46,747 bases of DNA from Thermoplasmatota archaeon. Lineage in GTDB: Archaea > Thermoplasmatota > Penumbrarchaeia > Penumbrarchaeales > Penumbrarchaeaceae. Of the stretch, positions 24,848-33,300 are shown in pieces; the stretch's first letter is position 1, and every line of letters begins with the position of its first letter. The notes under the pieces are model-generated. The model saw nothing but the letters and a program-made list of their open reading frames with translations. It did no database searches and was not told the DNA's origin. The stretch is from NCBI GenBank assembly GCA_029762535.1, contig JARVGK010000023.1, positions 1 through 46,747 on the forward strand. The letters run 5' to 3'. A program made the position numbers and the translations under genes.

Positions 24848-25461
24848 TGGGACCACCTCCTCCTCCTTGCGGCCGCGAAAATTGCCGCCGTGATGAAGAC
24901 CGCCGTGATGAGAAGGGCGATCCCGGGGAACGGGAGGGCGCCCTCATCCTTGGGAACAGCTGCGCTGTCGCCGTCGGTCGTCTGGTAATCCTTTCCCCCT
25001 GCGCCCTGATGGGCCAGGTTCACGTAGCCCAGGCCCTTGACGCTTATGAGGCCGTCCTTGAACACTATGAGATCGATCCTGTAGGTGACGTTCTTCTCGA
25101 ACTCCATCTCGGCGGAGAATTCCACGGTCTTCCCTGCGGGGACCGTGCCTATGCTGAGCTCGATGTCGTCCACGGCCAGATTGGTCTTCTTATCGATCCC
25201 GAAGCCTCTGAGCTTTGATACACAGTCCTTCTCACCCTTGTTGGTGATGAAAGCGGTTACGCTCAGTCGGTATTCCCCGTTCTCCGATGGCAGTAGGACG
25301 AAGTAAACCTCCTCGACCTCGAGGAAGGCATCGGTCTTCTGATGCTTTTTGATCACGTCGCGGTAGATGATGGCGGCTCCGAAGAGGCCAACTATCAAAA
25401 GTAGCGTGATCACTATCACGATCCCGAGGATCCGGTGCAAAGGCATCTTTTCGTCTTTCAT
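24844..25461 (-). CDS. Membrane-anchored protein with extracytoplasmic beta domain, coupled paralogue B
   Basis: ATG 25461 (MKDEKMPLHR) is preferred over an upstream ATG/GTG lacking an SD. It has an N-terminal helix (about 9-32), one beta-sandwich domain (about 45-150, with the LEVEEVYFVLLPSENGEYRL opening shared in outline with paralogue A: LKVEDVYFGLVEEGEESSEI), a C-terminal helix (about 178-200) and a basic end (ARRRRWSQ). It overlaps paralogue A by four bases. Two helices bracketing one outside domain suggest both tails are inside. Function unknown. Confidence 0.65.
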   Translation of the reverse strand: MKDEKMPLHRILGIVIVITLLLIVGLFGAAIIYRDVIKKHQKTDAFLEVEEVYFVLLPSENGEYRLSVTAFITNKGEKDCVSKLRGFGIDKKTNLAVDDIELSIGTVPAGKTVEFSAEMEFEKNVTYRIDLIVFKDGLISVKGLGYVNLAHQGAGGKDYQTTDGDSAAVPKDEGALPFPGIALLITAVFITAAIFAAARRRRWSQ

Positions 25462-25545
25462 GTTATCACATCGTAAAAATAATACCAATGTCGGTACTTA
25501 AGTAGTTTGAAACAAACTTTTTACAAAAAATGGATGATAAGAATC
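25462..25545. other. Spacer holding the promoter region of paralogue B and a T-rich end of the repeat block
   Basis: Read on the minus strand, the part next to the gene is AT-rich (TATTATTTTTACG near 25472-25484) and could hold its TATA element. Six T in a row (minus strand, 25525-25530) follow the second structured repeat and could end its transcript. No open frame is seen. Confidence 0.4.
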
Positions 25546-25632
25546 GAGTGGGCCGTTCCGGACCGATTAAAAATGCCAGATGGCATTTTCAAAGTCAATG
25601 TACTCACATCAATTGTTCGTAACGTCCCACTC
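25546..25632 (-). ncRNA. Predicted structured RNA-like element, copy 1 (three-way junction)
   Basis: On the minus strand the 87 bases fold by eye into a closing stem of 18 positions (GAGTGGGACGTTACGAAC with GTCCGGAACGGCCCACTC, 15 of 18 paired), a hairpin TTGATGT-GAGT-ACATTGA, and a hairpin AAAATGCC-ATCT-GGCATTTT. The 3' strand of the closing stem is the tRNA-Val 3' end. Copy 2 has the same three elements in the same order and the same linker lengths. Transcription is not shown; it could also be a DNA-level inverted-repeat element. Confidence 0.55.
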
Positions 25633-25656
25633 TGCAAATAATGGATAATAAGGATC

Positions 25657-25739
25657 GAGTGGGCCGTTCCGGATCCGTAAAAATCCTTCGGATTTTCACT
25701 CTCAATGTACTCTCATTAATTATTCGGGTCGTCCCACTC
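25657..25739 (-). ncRNA. Predicted structured RNA-like element, copy 2 (three-way junction)
   Basis: The 83 bases on the minus strand give the closing stem GAGTGGGACGACCCGAAT with ATCCGGAACGGCCCACTC (14 of 18 paired), a hairpin TTAATG-AGAGTA-CATTGA, and a hairpin AAAATCC-GAA-GGATTTT. Compared with copy 1, a C-G pair at the inner end of the stem becomes T-A, a G-T wobble in the middle hairpin becomes A-T, and the last hairpin changes sequence but stays perfectly paired. It lies between tRNA-Val and copy 1 on the same strand. Confidence 0.55.
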
Positions 25740-25766
25740 TACAAATATTCATTAATGAAAATCGAG

Positions 25767-25840
25767 TGGGCCGTTCCGGATTTGAACCGGAGACCTCCGC
25801 CATGTCAAGGCGACGTCATAACCAGCTAGACCAACGGCCC
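25767..25840 (-). tRNA. tRNA-Val (anticodon GAC)
   Basis: The 74 bases fold as a full cloverleaf: acceptor GGGCCGT with ACGGCCC and discriminator A; D-arm GTCT...TGAC; anticodon stem TCGCC with GGCGG around the loop TTGACAT, giving anticodon GAC (reads GUC and GUU); T-arm TCCGG-TTCAAAT-CCGGA. There is no intron and no encoded CCA. A TATA box lies about 50 bases upstream on the minus strand. Its 3' end is repeated twice downstream. Confidence 0.95.
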
Positions 25841-25890
25841 ATGTACAAGACTGGATACCCCGATCGGGGGAATATCGACAACATGCAGAA

Positions 25891-25900
25891 CGATATAAAA
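25891..25900 (-). promoter_or_regulatory. TATA box of tRNA-Val
   Basis: On the minus strand the segment reads TTTTATATCG, directly after the stop of the upstream PKD gene. The expected start near 25866-25870 would give a leader of about 27 bases before the mature tRNA end at 25840. Confidence 0.6.
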
Positions 25901-25913
25901 CTTGTCCCCGCCC

Positions 25914-27044
25914 TCATATGAGGTTTACTTCGACTATACGAAAAGACGAGGCGAACCTGATGTGGTTCATATCGGCCCCGATCGCCGGGCCGTTGTCCGC
26001 AACGCTCACGGTGATATTGTACCTGCCGACCTTGGTATAGGTATGCTTGAGGTTGATCGTTGCCGGATTCGTGGTCAGTTCGTATTCGTAGATCTCATCG
26101 TCATCGTCCCAGTTGATCATCAGCGAGGTCAATCCACCGTTGGAATCCGGATCCAACGCCCTGCACGTCACCTCCATCTCCTGGTTCACACGTATCCTGG
26201 AGGTAACGACGTTGAACTGGGTGATGACCGGGGGCCTGTTTATGAACCTGGTCGCATCCCCGCCTTCGGGATAGATGGTCCTGTATTGTGAATCCGCCTT
26301 AACGTGCTGGTTCACCATGCTGGCGCTGGCTCCATACCACCCCATGATGCCGCTCGTTATCCTGAATATCTCGGAATAGTTGCCATCGTTGAGGTCGCGC
26401 TCCTCGTGCATGTATCGGGAGATCCCCAATTCCTCCCCGTTAGGGTCCGTTATCAGGACGCTCATCTGATATGCCTTGTGGAACCTCTCTATGTTGAAAC
26501 CCTTGCCGATGCTCTCGCCCAACGAGAATAGAGGTGTGACGACGACGAACGCGGCATACTCGCCGGTAAGCGGATCGGTCATCTCCTGTATGGTCATGTT
26601 CAATGATGTCGGCACGAAAGCGGCTATGTAATCGCTCTTGTCAGAGGCATCCCCGACACTCGCCTCTATCTCGTAGAGACCGTTCCCGACGACGAAGGAA
26701 TCGTATTTTATATCGACGTATGTCTGCTCGTTCTTGACGTTCTTATCAGCGCTGTGAACGACCTGCCCTTCATGTCTTATGGTGATCCTCGCCGACTCGT
26801 CGAGTCCGCGGAATCCGTCCTTTACGCTGACAAGGGTGAACCTTATGGAATCGTATCCACCGTCACCGTTCGTGTCCACATCCTCCGGGTTGATCACCGA
26901 TACCACTTTCACGTCAGGGCTCCAGAATAGGAAGAACATGAAGCTTGACAGAAGGATAAGTGCTACCACTATGGCTATGATCGGTCCCAGGCTAAGCCCT
27001 CTGGGAGGCTGCATCTCCTGGACCTCGACGGCATCGACTGTCAT
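25914..27044 (-). CDS. Membrane-anchored surface protein with PKD-like domain
   Basis: ATG 27044 has GGTGAT just upstream. A cytoplasmic segment of about 19 residues is followed by a signal-anchor helix (about 20-42). The outside part starts with a beta domain containing a calcium-loop-like DVDTNGDGGYDSI (about 54-67), an unassigned middle region, and a C-terminal PKD-like domain (about 275-360; INWDDDDEIYEYE, then HTYTKVGRYNITVSVADNG). No enzymatic motif is seen. It resembles other anchored adhesion-type proteins of the window but is inverted in topology (anchor at the N-terminus). Confidence 0.75.
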   Translation of the reverse strand: MTVDAVEVQEMQPPRGLSLGPIIAIVVALILLSSFMFFLFWSPDVKVVSVINPEDVDTNGDGGYDSIRFTLVSVKDGFRGLDESARITIRHEGQVVHSADKNVKNEQTYVDIKYDSFVVGNGLYEIEASVGDASDKSDYIAAFVPTSLNMTIQEMTDPLTGEYAAFVVVTPLFSLGESIGKGFNIERFHKAYQMSVLITDPNGEELGISRYMHEERDLNDGNYSEIFRITSGIMGWYGASASMVNQHVKADSQYRTIYPEGGDATRFINRPPVITQFNVVTSRIRVNQEMEVTCRALDPDSNGGLTSLMINWDDDDEIYEYELTTNPATINLKHTYTKVGRYNITVSVADNGPAIGADMNHIRFASSFRIVEVNLI

Positions 27045-27116
27045 CGTATCACCGAATACGGGATATATTATCTAATGTTCTGAACCATTATAGCCTTGGT
27101 ATATAAAACTTGAGAA

Positions 27117-27914
27117 TCATACGCTTCTCCTAATCAGAGCGAGTATGCCAAGCGGCAGGAGCAGAACGAGACCTGCGGCCGCTTTGCCGTATATGGTTCC
27201 AAGCTCGTAAACGCTACCCACGTCCGAAGGGAACAGGAACGGTGCCACTGCCAAAACGCTCGAGAATGCCGAGAAGACCAGCAGGAAGAGCACGTTCCTC
27301 GTCACGATGGAGGATGGCATTATGCAGTCCTCGAGCTCCTTGCACCGTCTCATCAATCCCATCGCCTCCACGAACAGGACAAGGCCCCAAACCGTTATCA
27401 TCGAGGGTATTACGCCCTGGTCGAGAAGCAGGTTGTACCTCGCCTCGGAATAGATCATGCTCACTAGCGGTATTAGCATCATGCTCCCTATCGTCACGCT
27501 CATGCCAGCCTTCGAACCAGATATCAACGCATAACCGCCGAAGATCCCGGGCAGCATCGCCACTATGGAGTAGAATGTCGAGAACCAAAGCCCCAGCACC
27601 CTGTCGTTCTGGATACGATCGCCTATGCCTCCCTCAGATGCCGTGAGAGCCGAGATGAAGCCGATGACCATCCAGATCAGATACGCGATGGCGATGCTGT
27701 TCAGTACCCGTGTGAACTTCTTGCGGAGCCTGTCCACGGCTATATTGGAGACCATTCCAATGGCCAGACCCAGAAGGACGAACAGCGGGAAAGGTATTCG
27801 GCCCAAGCCAACCCCCTCCCCGATCTCGGATATCTGGGGGAACATGAGGTATATACCGATCGAGGAGATCATGATCCCGGCAGCAGCCGAGCCTCTTGTG
27901 ATCCCATCGTTCAT
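27117..27914 (-). CDS. Multi-helix membrane protein at the end of the DUF58/DUF4350 operon
   Basis: ATG 27914 follows GAGGTG and its ATGA overlaps the DUF58 stop by four bases, so it is translationally coupled. The 265 residues contain about seven or eight hydrophobic helices with short charged loops (VDRLRKKFTR near residue 60, MRRCKELEDC near 190). I do not recognise the family. Small polytopic proteins often accompany DUF58/transglutaminase sets, so it is probably a membrane component of that system, by context only. Confidence 0.65.
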   Translation of the reverse strand: MNDGITRGSAAAGIMISSIGIYLMFPQISEIGEGVGLGRIPFPLFVLLGLAIGMVSNIAVDRLRKKFTRVLNSIAIAYLIWMVIGFISALTASEGGIGDRIQNDRVLGLWFSTFYSIVAMLPGIFGGYALISGSKAGMSVTIGSMMLIPLVSMIYSEARYNLLLDQGVIPSMITVWGLVLFVEAMGLMRRCKELEDCIMPSSIVTRNVLFLLVFSAFSSVLAVAPFLFPSDVGSVYELGTIYGKAAAGLVLLLPLGILALIRRSV

Positions 27915-29149
27915 GCCCACACCTCCTCGATCGCCCATCCTACATCCCTCTCGGGCTTCCAGTCGATGACCTTGGCCCCCATTGACCTCAGGTCCTTGAT
28001 GAGGTTGCGCCTCTCGAGAGCCCTCAACAGGTACATGGGAACCTCGCCCTCGTAGAGGGCCCTCTCGAAATCGATCCCGGAGGGGCTGACGACAGTAAGC
28101 GGATGCCCTCTCGTTATCAGAGCCTTGATCCCCTCTTTGACGGTCGGGTCCTCGGCCAGGGACGATAGAATGATGACGGGCATTTCGGGCGGAAGGTACG
28201 GGAGCGCGTATTCTACGGTCGAGAGCAGGTTGTTGAAGCCTCCAGAGGAGATAGCGGTTAGTGTGTGCATGATATCGTCGAAAGCCCTCTGCCCTCCGTT
28301 CGGCTTCAACACCTTGACCGTCGATCCGTATACGATAAGGCCGACGCGGTTGGACGCTCCTATTAGGACGGAGGACATGCTGGCGCAGAATCTTATGGAC
28401 CTCTCGAGCGGGTTGTCCCTGATCGGACCGGCTCTGCTGACGTTCCTCGAATCTATGAAGAGGATCACGTCCGTTACGGTCTCGGCCTCGTATTGGTTGA
28501 CGAGTAGTTTCCCCGTCCTTGCATATGCCTTCCAGTTTATCGTATTGAAGGGGTCGGTCGGGGTATAATCCCTGATCGAGTGGAACTCCTTGCCCATGCC
28601 TATCCTTCTCAGGTGCATCGCACCGGGACGTTCTTTGAGCCTCTTGAGCTCCATGGCCCCTCTTTTTCCAGGATATATCTGAGGGAGTACGCTCAATTCA
28701 TGAACGTCATCGGTCGTATCCTGGGAGAACCACAGGAACAGCGGGTCCCATCTCCTGATGATTGTAGGCCCTATCTGGTGATAGCCTCTGAGAGGCGCCT
28801 TCAAGGACATGCTCATGGTGGACCTGCCAGGAGGAAGCATCCCCTTGTTGGATCCCTTGGCGATCTCGAGCATGGGGGAGAGCCTCTCGAAGACCTCGAG
28901 GGCCCCCGCATTGCCCTTTACGGATACATCAAGCTCGACATCTATCGTTTCGCCCTCCAGGAGCCTGGAGCTCGATACGGACCTTTTTATGACGGGCGCT
29001 CCCGTATTGAAGGCCAAGGAGAGCAGAAGGAGCGAGAAACCGAAAAGTGAGGCGATCAGGAAGAATTCCGAATGCAGGGCCAGAGAAAGAATGAGAAGGG
29101 CTAGGGATACTGAGAAATATGAAGTGGCCCTGAAAGTATAATCCCTCAT
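27911..29149 (-). CDS. DUF58 domain protein
   Basis: Two N-terminal helices (about 8-48) are followed by a beta domain and then the DUF58 signature GMGKEFHSIRDYTPTDPFNTI with NWKAYARTGKLLVNQYEAE (about 185-225), and a von Willebrand A-like half with VILFIDSRNVSRAG, whose Asp-x-Ser resembles a MIDAS start. DUF58 proteins are usually encoded next to a MoxR AAA+ ATPase and transglutaminase-like membrane proteins and are thought to act in envelope complex assembly. The start is set at ATG 29149, giving a four-base ATGA overlap with DUF4350; ATG 29161 would add four residues. Confidence 0.88.
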   Translation of the reverse strand: MRDYTFRATSYFSVSLALLILSLALHSEFFLIASLFGFSLLLLSLAFNTGAPVIKRSVSSSRLLEGETIDVELDVSVKGNAGALEVFERLSPMLEIAKGSNKGMLPPGRSTMSMSLKAPLRGYHQIGPTIIRRWDPLFLWFSQDTTDDVHELSVLPQIYPGKRGAMELKRLKERPGAMHLRRIGMGKEFHSIRDYTPTDPFNTINWKAYARTGKLLVNQYEAETVTDVILFIDSRNVSRAGPIRDNPLERSIRFCASMSSVLIGASNRVGLIVYGSTVKVLKPNGGQRAFDDIMHTLTAISSGGFNNLLSTVEYALPYLPPEMPVIILSSLAEDPTVKEGIKALITRGHPLTVVSPSGIDFERALYEGEVPMYLLRALERRNLIKDLRSMGAKVIDWKPERDVGWAIEEVWA

Positions 29150-30357
29150 TCTTCGGACCATCGGGCAACCCTCCTTATGAATTCATTTGGATCATCGGGA
29201 TCTCGCCCTCTAACGAATTCGAATATCTCGTCGTCCCCTATCATCTCCCTTAACCGGTCCCAGGACAACGAGGAGAAGGCCTCGACGGCTATCGAGCTAT
29301 CCAGCCTTACCCTGTCCAATATAACTTTCCTCAGCAGGGTCATGCTCTTCGCATCGAGATGTATGTCGATGAGCTGTGCCAGTCCCGAACGATTGAGGTA
29401 GGTCGTATGCCTGTTCTTCGACGGGGGATCGTACAGGTACACGGCCGCGACGAGGATTACGGTGGAGAGCGTCCCGACAACGATCTTGAAGTTCAGGTCG
29501 GTGGTAAGGATCACAGGCCCTCTCAAAGCGCCTTGTAGTATCGAATTGATACCCGAGGTCCTGTGGGTGGAATCATCGATCAACACCATACCTCCGCCCG
29601 GGAGGAGATAGGACGCTATGAAACGCAGGAACTCGCGATTGTCCCCCTGTTCTATCATCTCATTGGTGAAAAGGGAGGGGTCCGACATGAAAATGACGCA
29701 TCCCCCCCCCCTCTCCCTGAAATCCGGGTCCGTCGATATCGCCAGTATCTTGGATCCCGGGAACTCACCGGAAGAAATGTTTTCAGGATCCCTCAATCCG
29801 TTCCCGTTGCGGTCTATCCAAGAGGAGGGTCCGGACCTGGCTATCACATCCCCTCCGGAGGAAGCCATGCCCGAGGGCCTGTTCATGACCATGGTCCCGG
29901 AGAAGGACCTCCAGTTCACGTCCGCCATAACGAGGTCAGGGGATCCCATGAACCTCTCGTCGTAGAGCTGCCCCTCAAGGTAGTCTATGTCGAAGCTTCC
30001 GGCGAAGGTAGAGGCGGCACCCCCGTCCTCCGCAATGAGGGCCTTGCCCCCCCTTGTATGGAATTTCCTCAGGTCCTGCGTCTCGGTAGGGGTGAGAGGT
30101 CTTCCGCGTCCGAGAGATATATAGAGAACCTCCGAGGGATCCACAATGTCCAGGAGCAATGCCGGTGTTGTGAGGATCCTCTTAACATCGAACCCGTCAT
30201 CGCGCAGGGTGCGGGTCAAGAGATATGTTCCGTTGGGTCCGCGATCGTCGCTGGCTAGGGCTTTGGATTCGTTGGAGAAGACGAGAAGGTAGGATGCGGA
30301 CGATGCTATGATGACGACCAGGATGGCCGTGAGGACCTGCCATCTGGATATCCTCAC
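29146..30357 (-). CDS. DUF4350 domain membrane protein
   Basis: One N-terminal helix (about 8-28), then an outside domain with the DUF4350 pattern: a Ser/Asn/Gly-rich opening ([20 protein letters not shown], about 39-58), [15 protein letters not shown] and a glycine-rich KALIAEDGG segment, similar to a GATase-like fold. [10 protein letters not shown] (about residue 260) and a second helix (about 285-310) follow, then a cytoplasmic end of about 90 residues. It overlaps both neighbours by four bases. The family's partner genes are DUF58 and DUF4129/transglutaminase proteins, as here. A nine-C run on the plus strand near 29701-29710 encodes a triple Gly and keeps the frame. Confidence 0.82.
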   Translation of the reverse strand: MRISRWQVLTAILVVIIASSASYLLVFSNESKALASDDRGPNGTYLLTRTLRDDGFDVKRILTTPALLLDIVDPSEVLYISLGRGRPLTPTETQDLRKFHTRGGKALIAEDGGAASTFAGSFDIDYLEGQLYDERFMGSPDLVMADVNWRSFSGTMVMNRPSGMASSGGDVIARSGPSSWIDRNGNGLRDPENISSGEFPGSKILAISTDPDFRERGGGCVIFMSDPSLFTNEMIEQGDNREFLRFIASYLLPGGGMVLIDDSTHRTSGINSILQGALRGPVILTTDLNFKIVVGTLSTVILVAAVYLYDPPSKNRHTTYLNRSGLAQLIDIHLDAKSMTLLRKVILDRVRLDSSIAVEAFSSLSWDRLREMIGDDEIFEFVRGRDPDDPNEFIRRVARWSEE

Positions 30358-33300
30358 GGCCCTACCTCCTTGTCACCGAGCAATCCTTTCAGATCGCCCT
30401 CATGGTCCACCTTTACCATGCCAATTATCCTTTTTGACCCTCGGGGTGATGTCTCGGGAGCGGCCTGCAGCATCAGCTGCCCTGAGCCCTCCAGGGCCTT
30501 TACCGTTTCGGACTCGAGCAATCTGGACCTTGGTATCGCCGCGGGGTCCATGTCATGATCGGAGTATCTGGCCTCCATGAACAGGTCAGTCAGCTTCCCA
30601 AGTGTCCTCCCGCCCGATTCGCCAAGCGACGCCCCTACCCTTTCTTTGAACTCGTAGGGCGTTGTCCCTTCCGGTCGGGGGGCACCCCTGTTCGCCATCT
30701 GACCTAGAACGTTCCTGTACGATCTTGTGACCTCTTCCTGCACGGGACCTTTGGGTGTGAAATGGTAAAGGGAATCCCTGGCCGTGTCCAGCTTCCTTTT
30801 GCTCTCGCGTCTTTTCAATGCGATCGTGAATCGGGCCGCGGCGTAGATGAAGACCGTGAGGACCACGAGGGCAGCGATACCCATCAGGATCCCTTTCCAC
30901 GGCGGACCATTCCCGTTGGTCCTTTCATCGGGCATGGTGAAATTGGCCGATGAAGGCAGATGCCCCTCATCGCCGAGGTATTGGATCGATATGGTCGCCC
31001 CGCTCTCATATGGAGCGGTATCCAGGAGCACGCTCCCGTTCTCGGATGTCGTTAAGGTGGAGAAGTCCACGCCTGTTCCGATCCTTAAAAGGCGATCGGG
31101 GAGGGCTCTTCCGTAGTGGTCCTTCAACCGTACATGCAACCCATCCGCCTGGAGAGCCACCTCCAAGCTCGTGGGGGATACGGTCCGTACAATGGCCCTG
31201 TGCTCCACCGGCATGTACCAGCCCGATCTCTGGTCCTTGAGGTCCTTGAACCTCACGATCACGAGTATACTGTTCAAAGAGCGTCCTGTTGGTGGTGTGT
31301 ATGTCAGTTCGAACCTGCCACCCTCTGAAATGTCGGCACGGGCCACGGATTCCCCGTTGAAGAGAAGCTCCATGGCATCGGCCCCTTCGATCCCGCTTCC
31401 GGAATCCTCGAATATCCTTCCTTTCACTGAGAATGTCCCGCCCAGGACGAACTCCTCGGGCAGGCTATAGAACTCCAGGTAGGTCCTGGAAGTTACGAAC
31501 ACCATGAAATCGGAGAATGATTGGATCACGTCCCCTTCCGGGGAGGTCCTGACTATGTCCAGGGGCCTGGCTCCCAGCTCTTCGCCGTAAGGGATGGTCA
31601 CATCAAGAACGGCGTATCCGGTGCTGTTGGTTATCACATCCCTCTCTGCAAGCCAGCTCGTGTTGCGGGAAGAGATCCTGAGGGTGGCCCCGGCTATGGG
31701 CCTTCCGGTCCTCCCTCTGAGCTGGAACATGATGGTGTTCGATTCACCGCGGATGATCATCGGCTCCTGTATGAGAAGAATGCCCTCGTCCGTGACCGAG
31801 AACGATGATGAGCCTGCCTCGGTCCATACGCCATCGATGGATATCGATATGGTCAAGCGGTAGACGCCCCTTTTGAACAGATCGGGTTCTATCTCCAATT
31901 CCAATAGGAGGTCCCCGGGGCTAAGGATCCCATCGATGTAGCGTATGGGCCGCGATCGGGCATCCTCCATGACGGTAACGTTGTAAGGGACGCCGTCGAG
32001 GAATTCGGGGACGGAACGAACGTTGATGACGACCTTCTCACCGATGCCCGCTATCGAGGGGACCACCATGACCGTTAGTGGGTCCCCCTCAACGACTTCG
32101 ACCTCGATCTCCGAGATCGAACCTCTCAGGAACTGATCGCCTTGATATTCGGCCGTGAGCCTGTAGGTACCTGGGACCTGTGGGGCCGTTGATCCAATTA
32201 GGAACTCGCCGGATCCTGTGGTGGTAAGGGCGATATCATCATCCCAATGGGTTATCCGGACCTCCGCGGCACCCGGGGAAAGACCTCCGTTCTCGAGGAG
32301 CCTGCCTGATATGTCGAATTCGGCCCCGGTCAAAAACACTCTGTCCGGACCGAGCTCGATATGGGTGATCGATCTGACGATGAGATCGCCGGGATCCGAT
32401 ATGGCCTTCAGGTAGAGTACCCCGTCCAATCTGGATTGGGAACCGACCGCGAACAGCCTGACCTCGCCGAAAGGAGTGGCATCCCTCATCCGGCATCTGA
32501 TGCTGAAGCTACCGTCCTCGCCAGTGACCCCGGTACCGACTATGTAATCCGGGTTCCTGTCGAGGGATATTGCAGCCCTTGCATCCACCTCTTTTTCGGT
32601 AAGCAGTATTATGACCGGGATCCCCGCTCTTGGCTGTCCTGACCGCGTCAGGACCTGTCCGCTAATGCCGAATCCGTTCAGGGATCCATCCACATATTTT
32701 TCCAGGGAAGTTGGCGGTTCGACCATCCTTATACTGGTCCTATCCTCTGGAAATGTACCGGTCCCTGGATCTCCCCAGTCCAGTGGGTTCCAACCTCGGT
32801 TCACCTCTGTTCCGTCGTTTATGGAATCGAGGTCGGTATCCCTGTTGAGAGGGTCCGTTCTGTGATCGATATTGCCATCACCGGTCCAGTCCAACTCGGA
32901 TCTATCGTAGATGTGGGTGATCTCTATGTAATCGGAAAGCCCGTCGCCGTCAGTGTCTGACTTGAGCGGGTCGGTACCGTATATCATCACCTCTTCATAG
33001 TCAGTGAGCCCATCGCCGTCAGTGTCGGCCATGAGCGGGTTGGTGCCATATATCAGAACCTCCTCCCCGTCGCTCAATCCGTCGCCATCAGTGTCCCAGA
33101 GATCTGGCGAGGGGTAATGGTCCAGACGGCCATCGCCGTCCCAGTCCGTCGTCGTTTCAGCATAATAATAGGTGTAACTCTCATCGAAATCGAAGAGGAA
33201 ATCCCCGTCCGAGTCAAGGTATATCCCATCATCGTTCGGGTCCAGGGGATCCAGGCCCATCTTCACCTCGAAACCATCCATGGCCCCTCCGCCATCGGTG

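Larger units (their letters stand above)
25543..25780 (-). repeat. Three direct copies of the tRNA-Val 3' end plus five flanking bases
   Basis: The 20-mer ATCGAGTGGGCCGTTCCGGA occurs exactly at 25543-25562, 25654-25673 and 25761-25780. The last copy is the 3' end of tRNA-Val, covering the acceptor 3' strand and half of the T-stem, with flanking bases outside the gene. Spacing is 111 and 107 bases. The sequence before copies 1 and 2 is also shared (ATGGATGATAAG and ATGGATAATAAG). Confidence 0.9.

Noticed and set aside
25546..25739. Simple rho-independent-like terminators of tRNA-Val
   Set aside because: The inner hairpins alone could be terminators, but a long conserved closing stem, a second conserved hairpin and two full copies go beyond that need.
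29695..29715. Possible frameshift at a nine-C homopolymer in the DUF4350 gene
   Set aside because: The frame continues intact to the four-base overlap with DUF58 and the Gly run is compatible with the protein.
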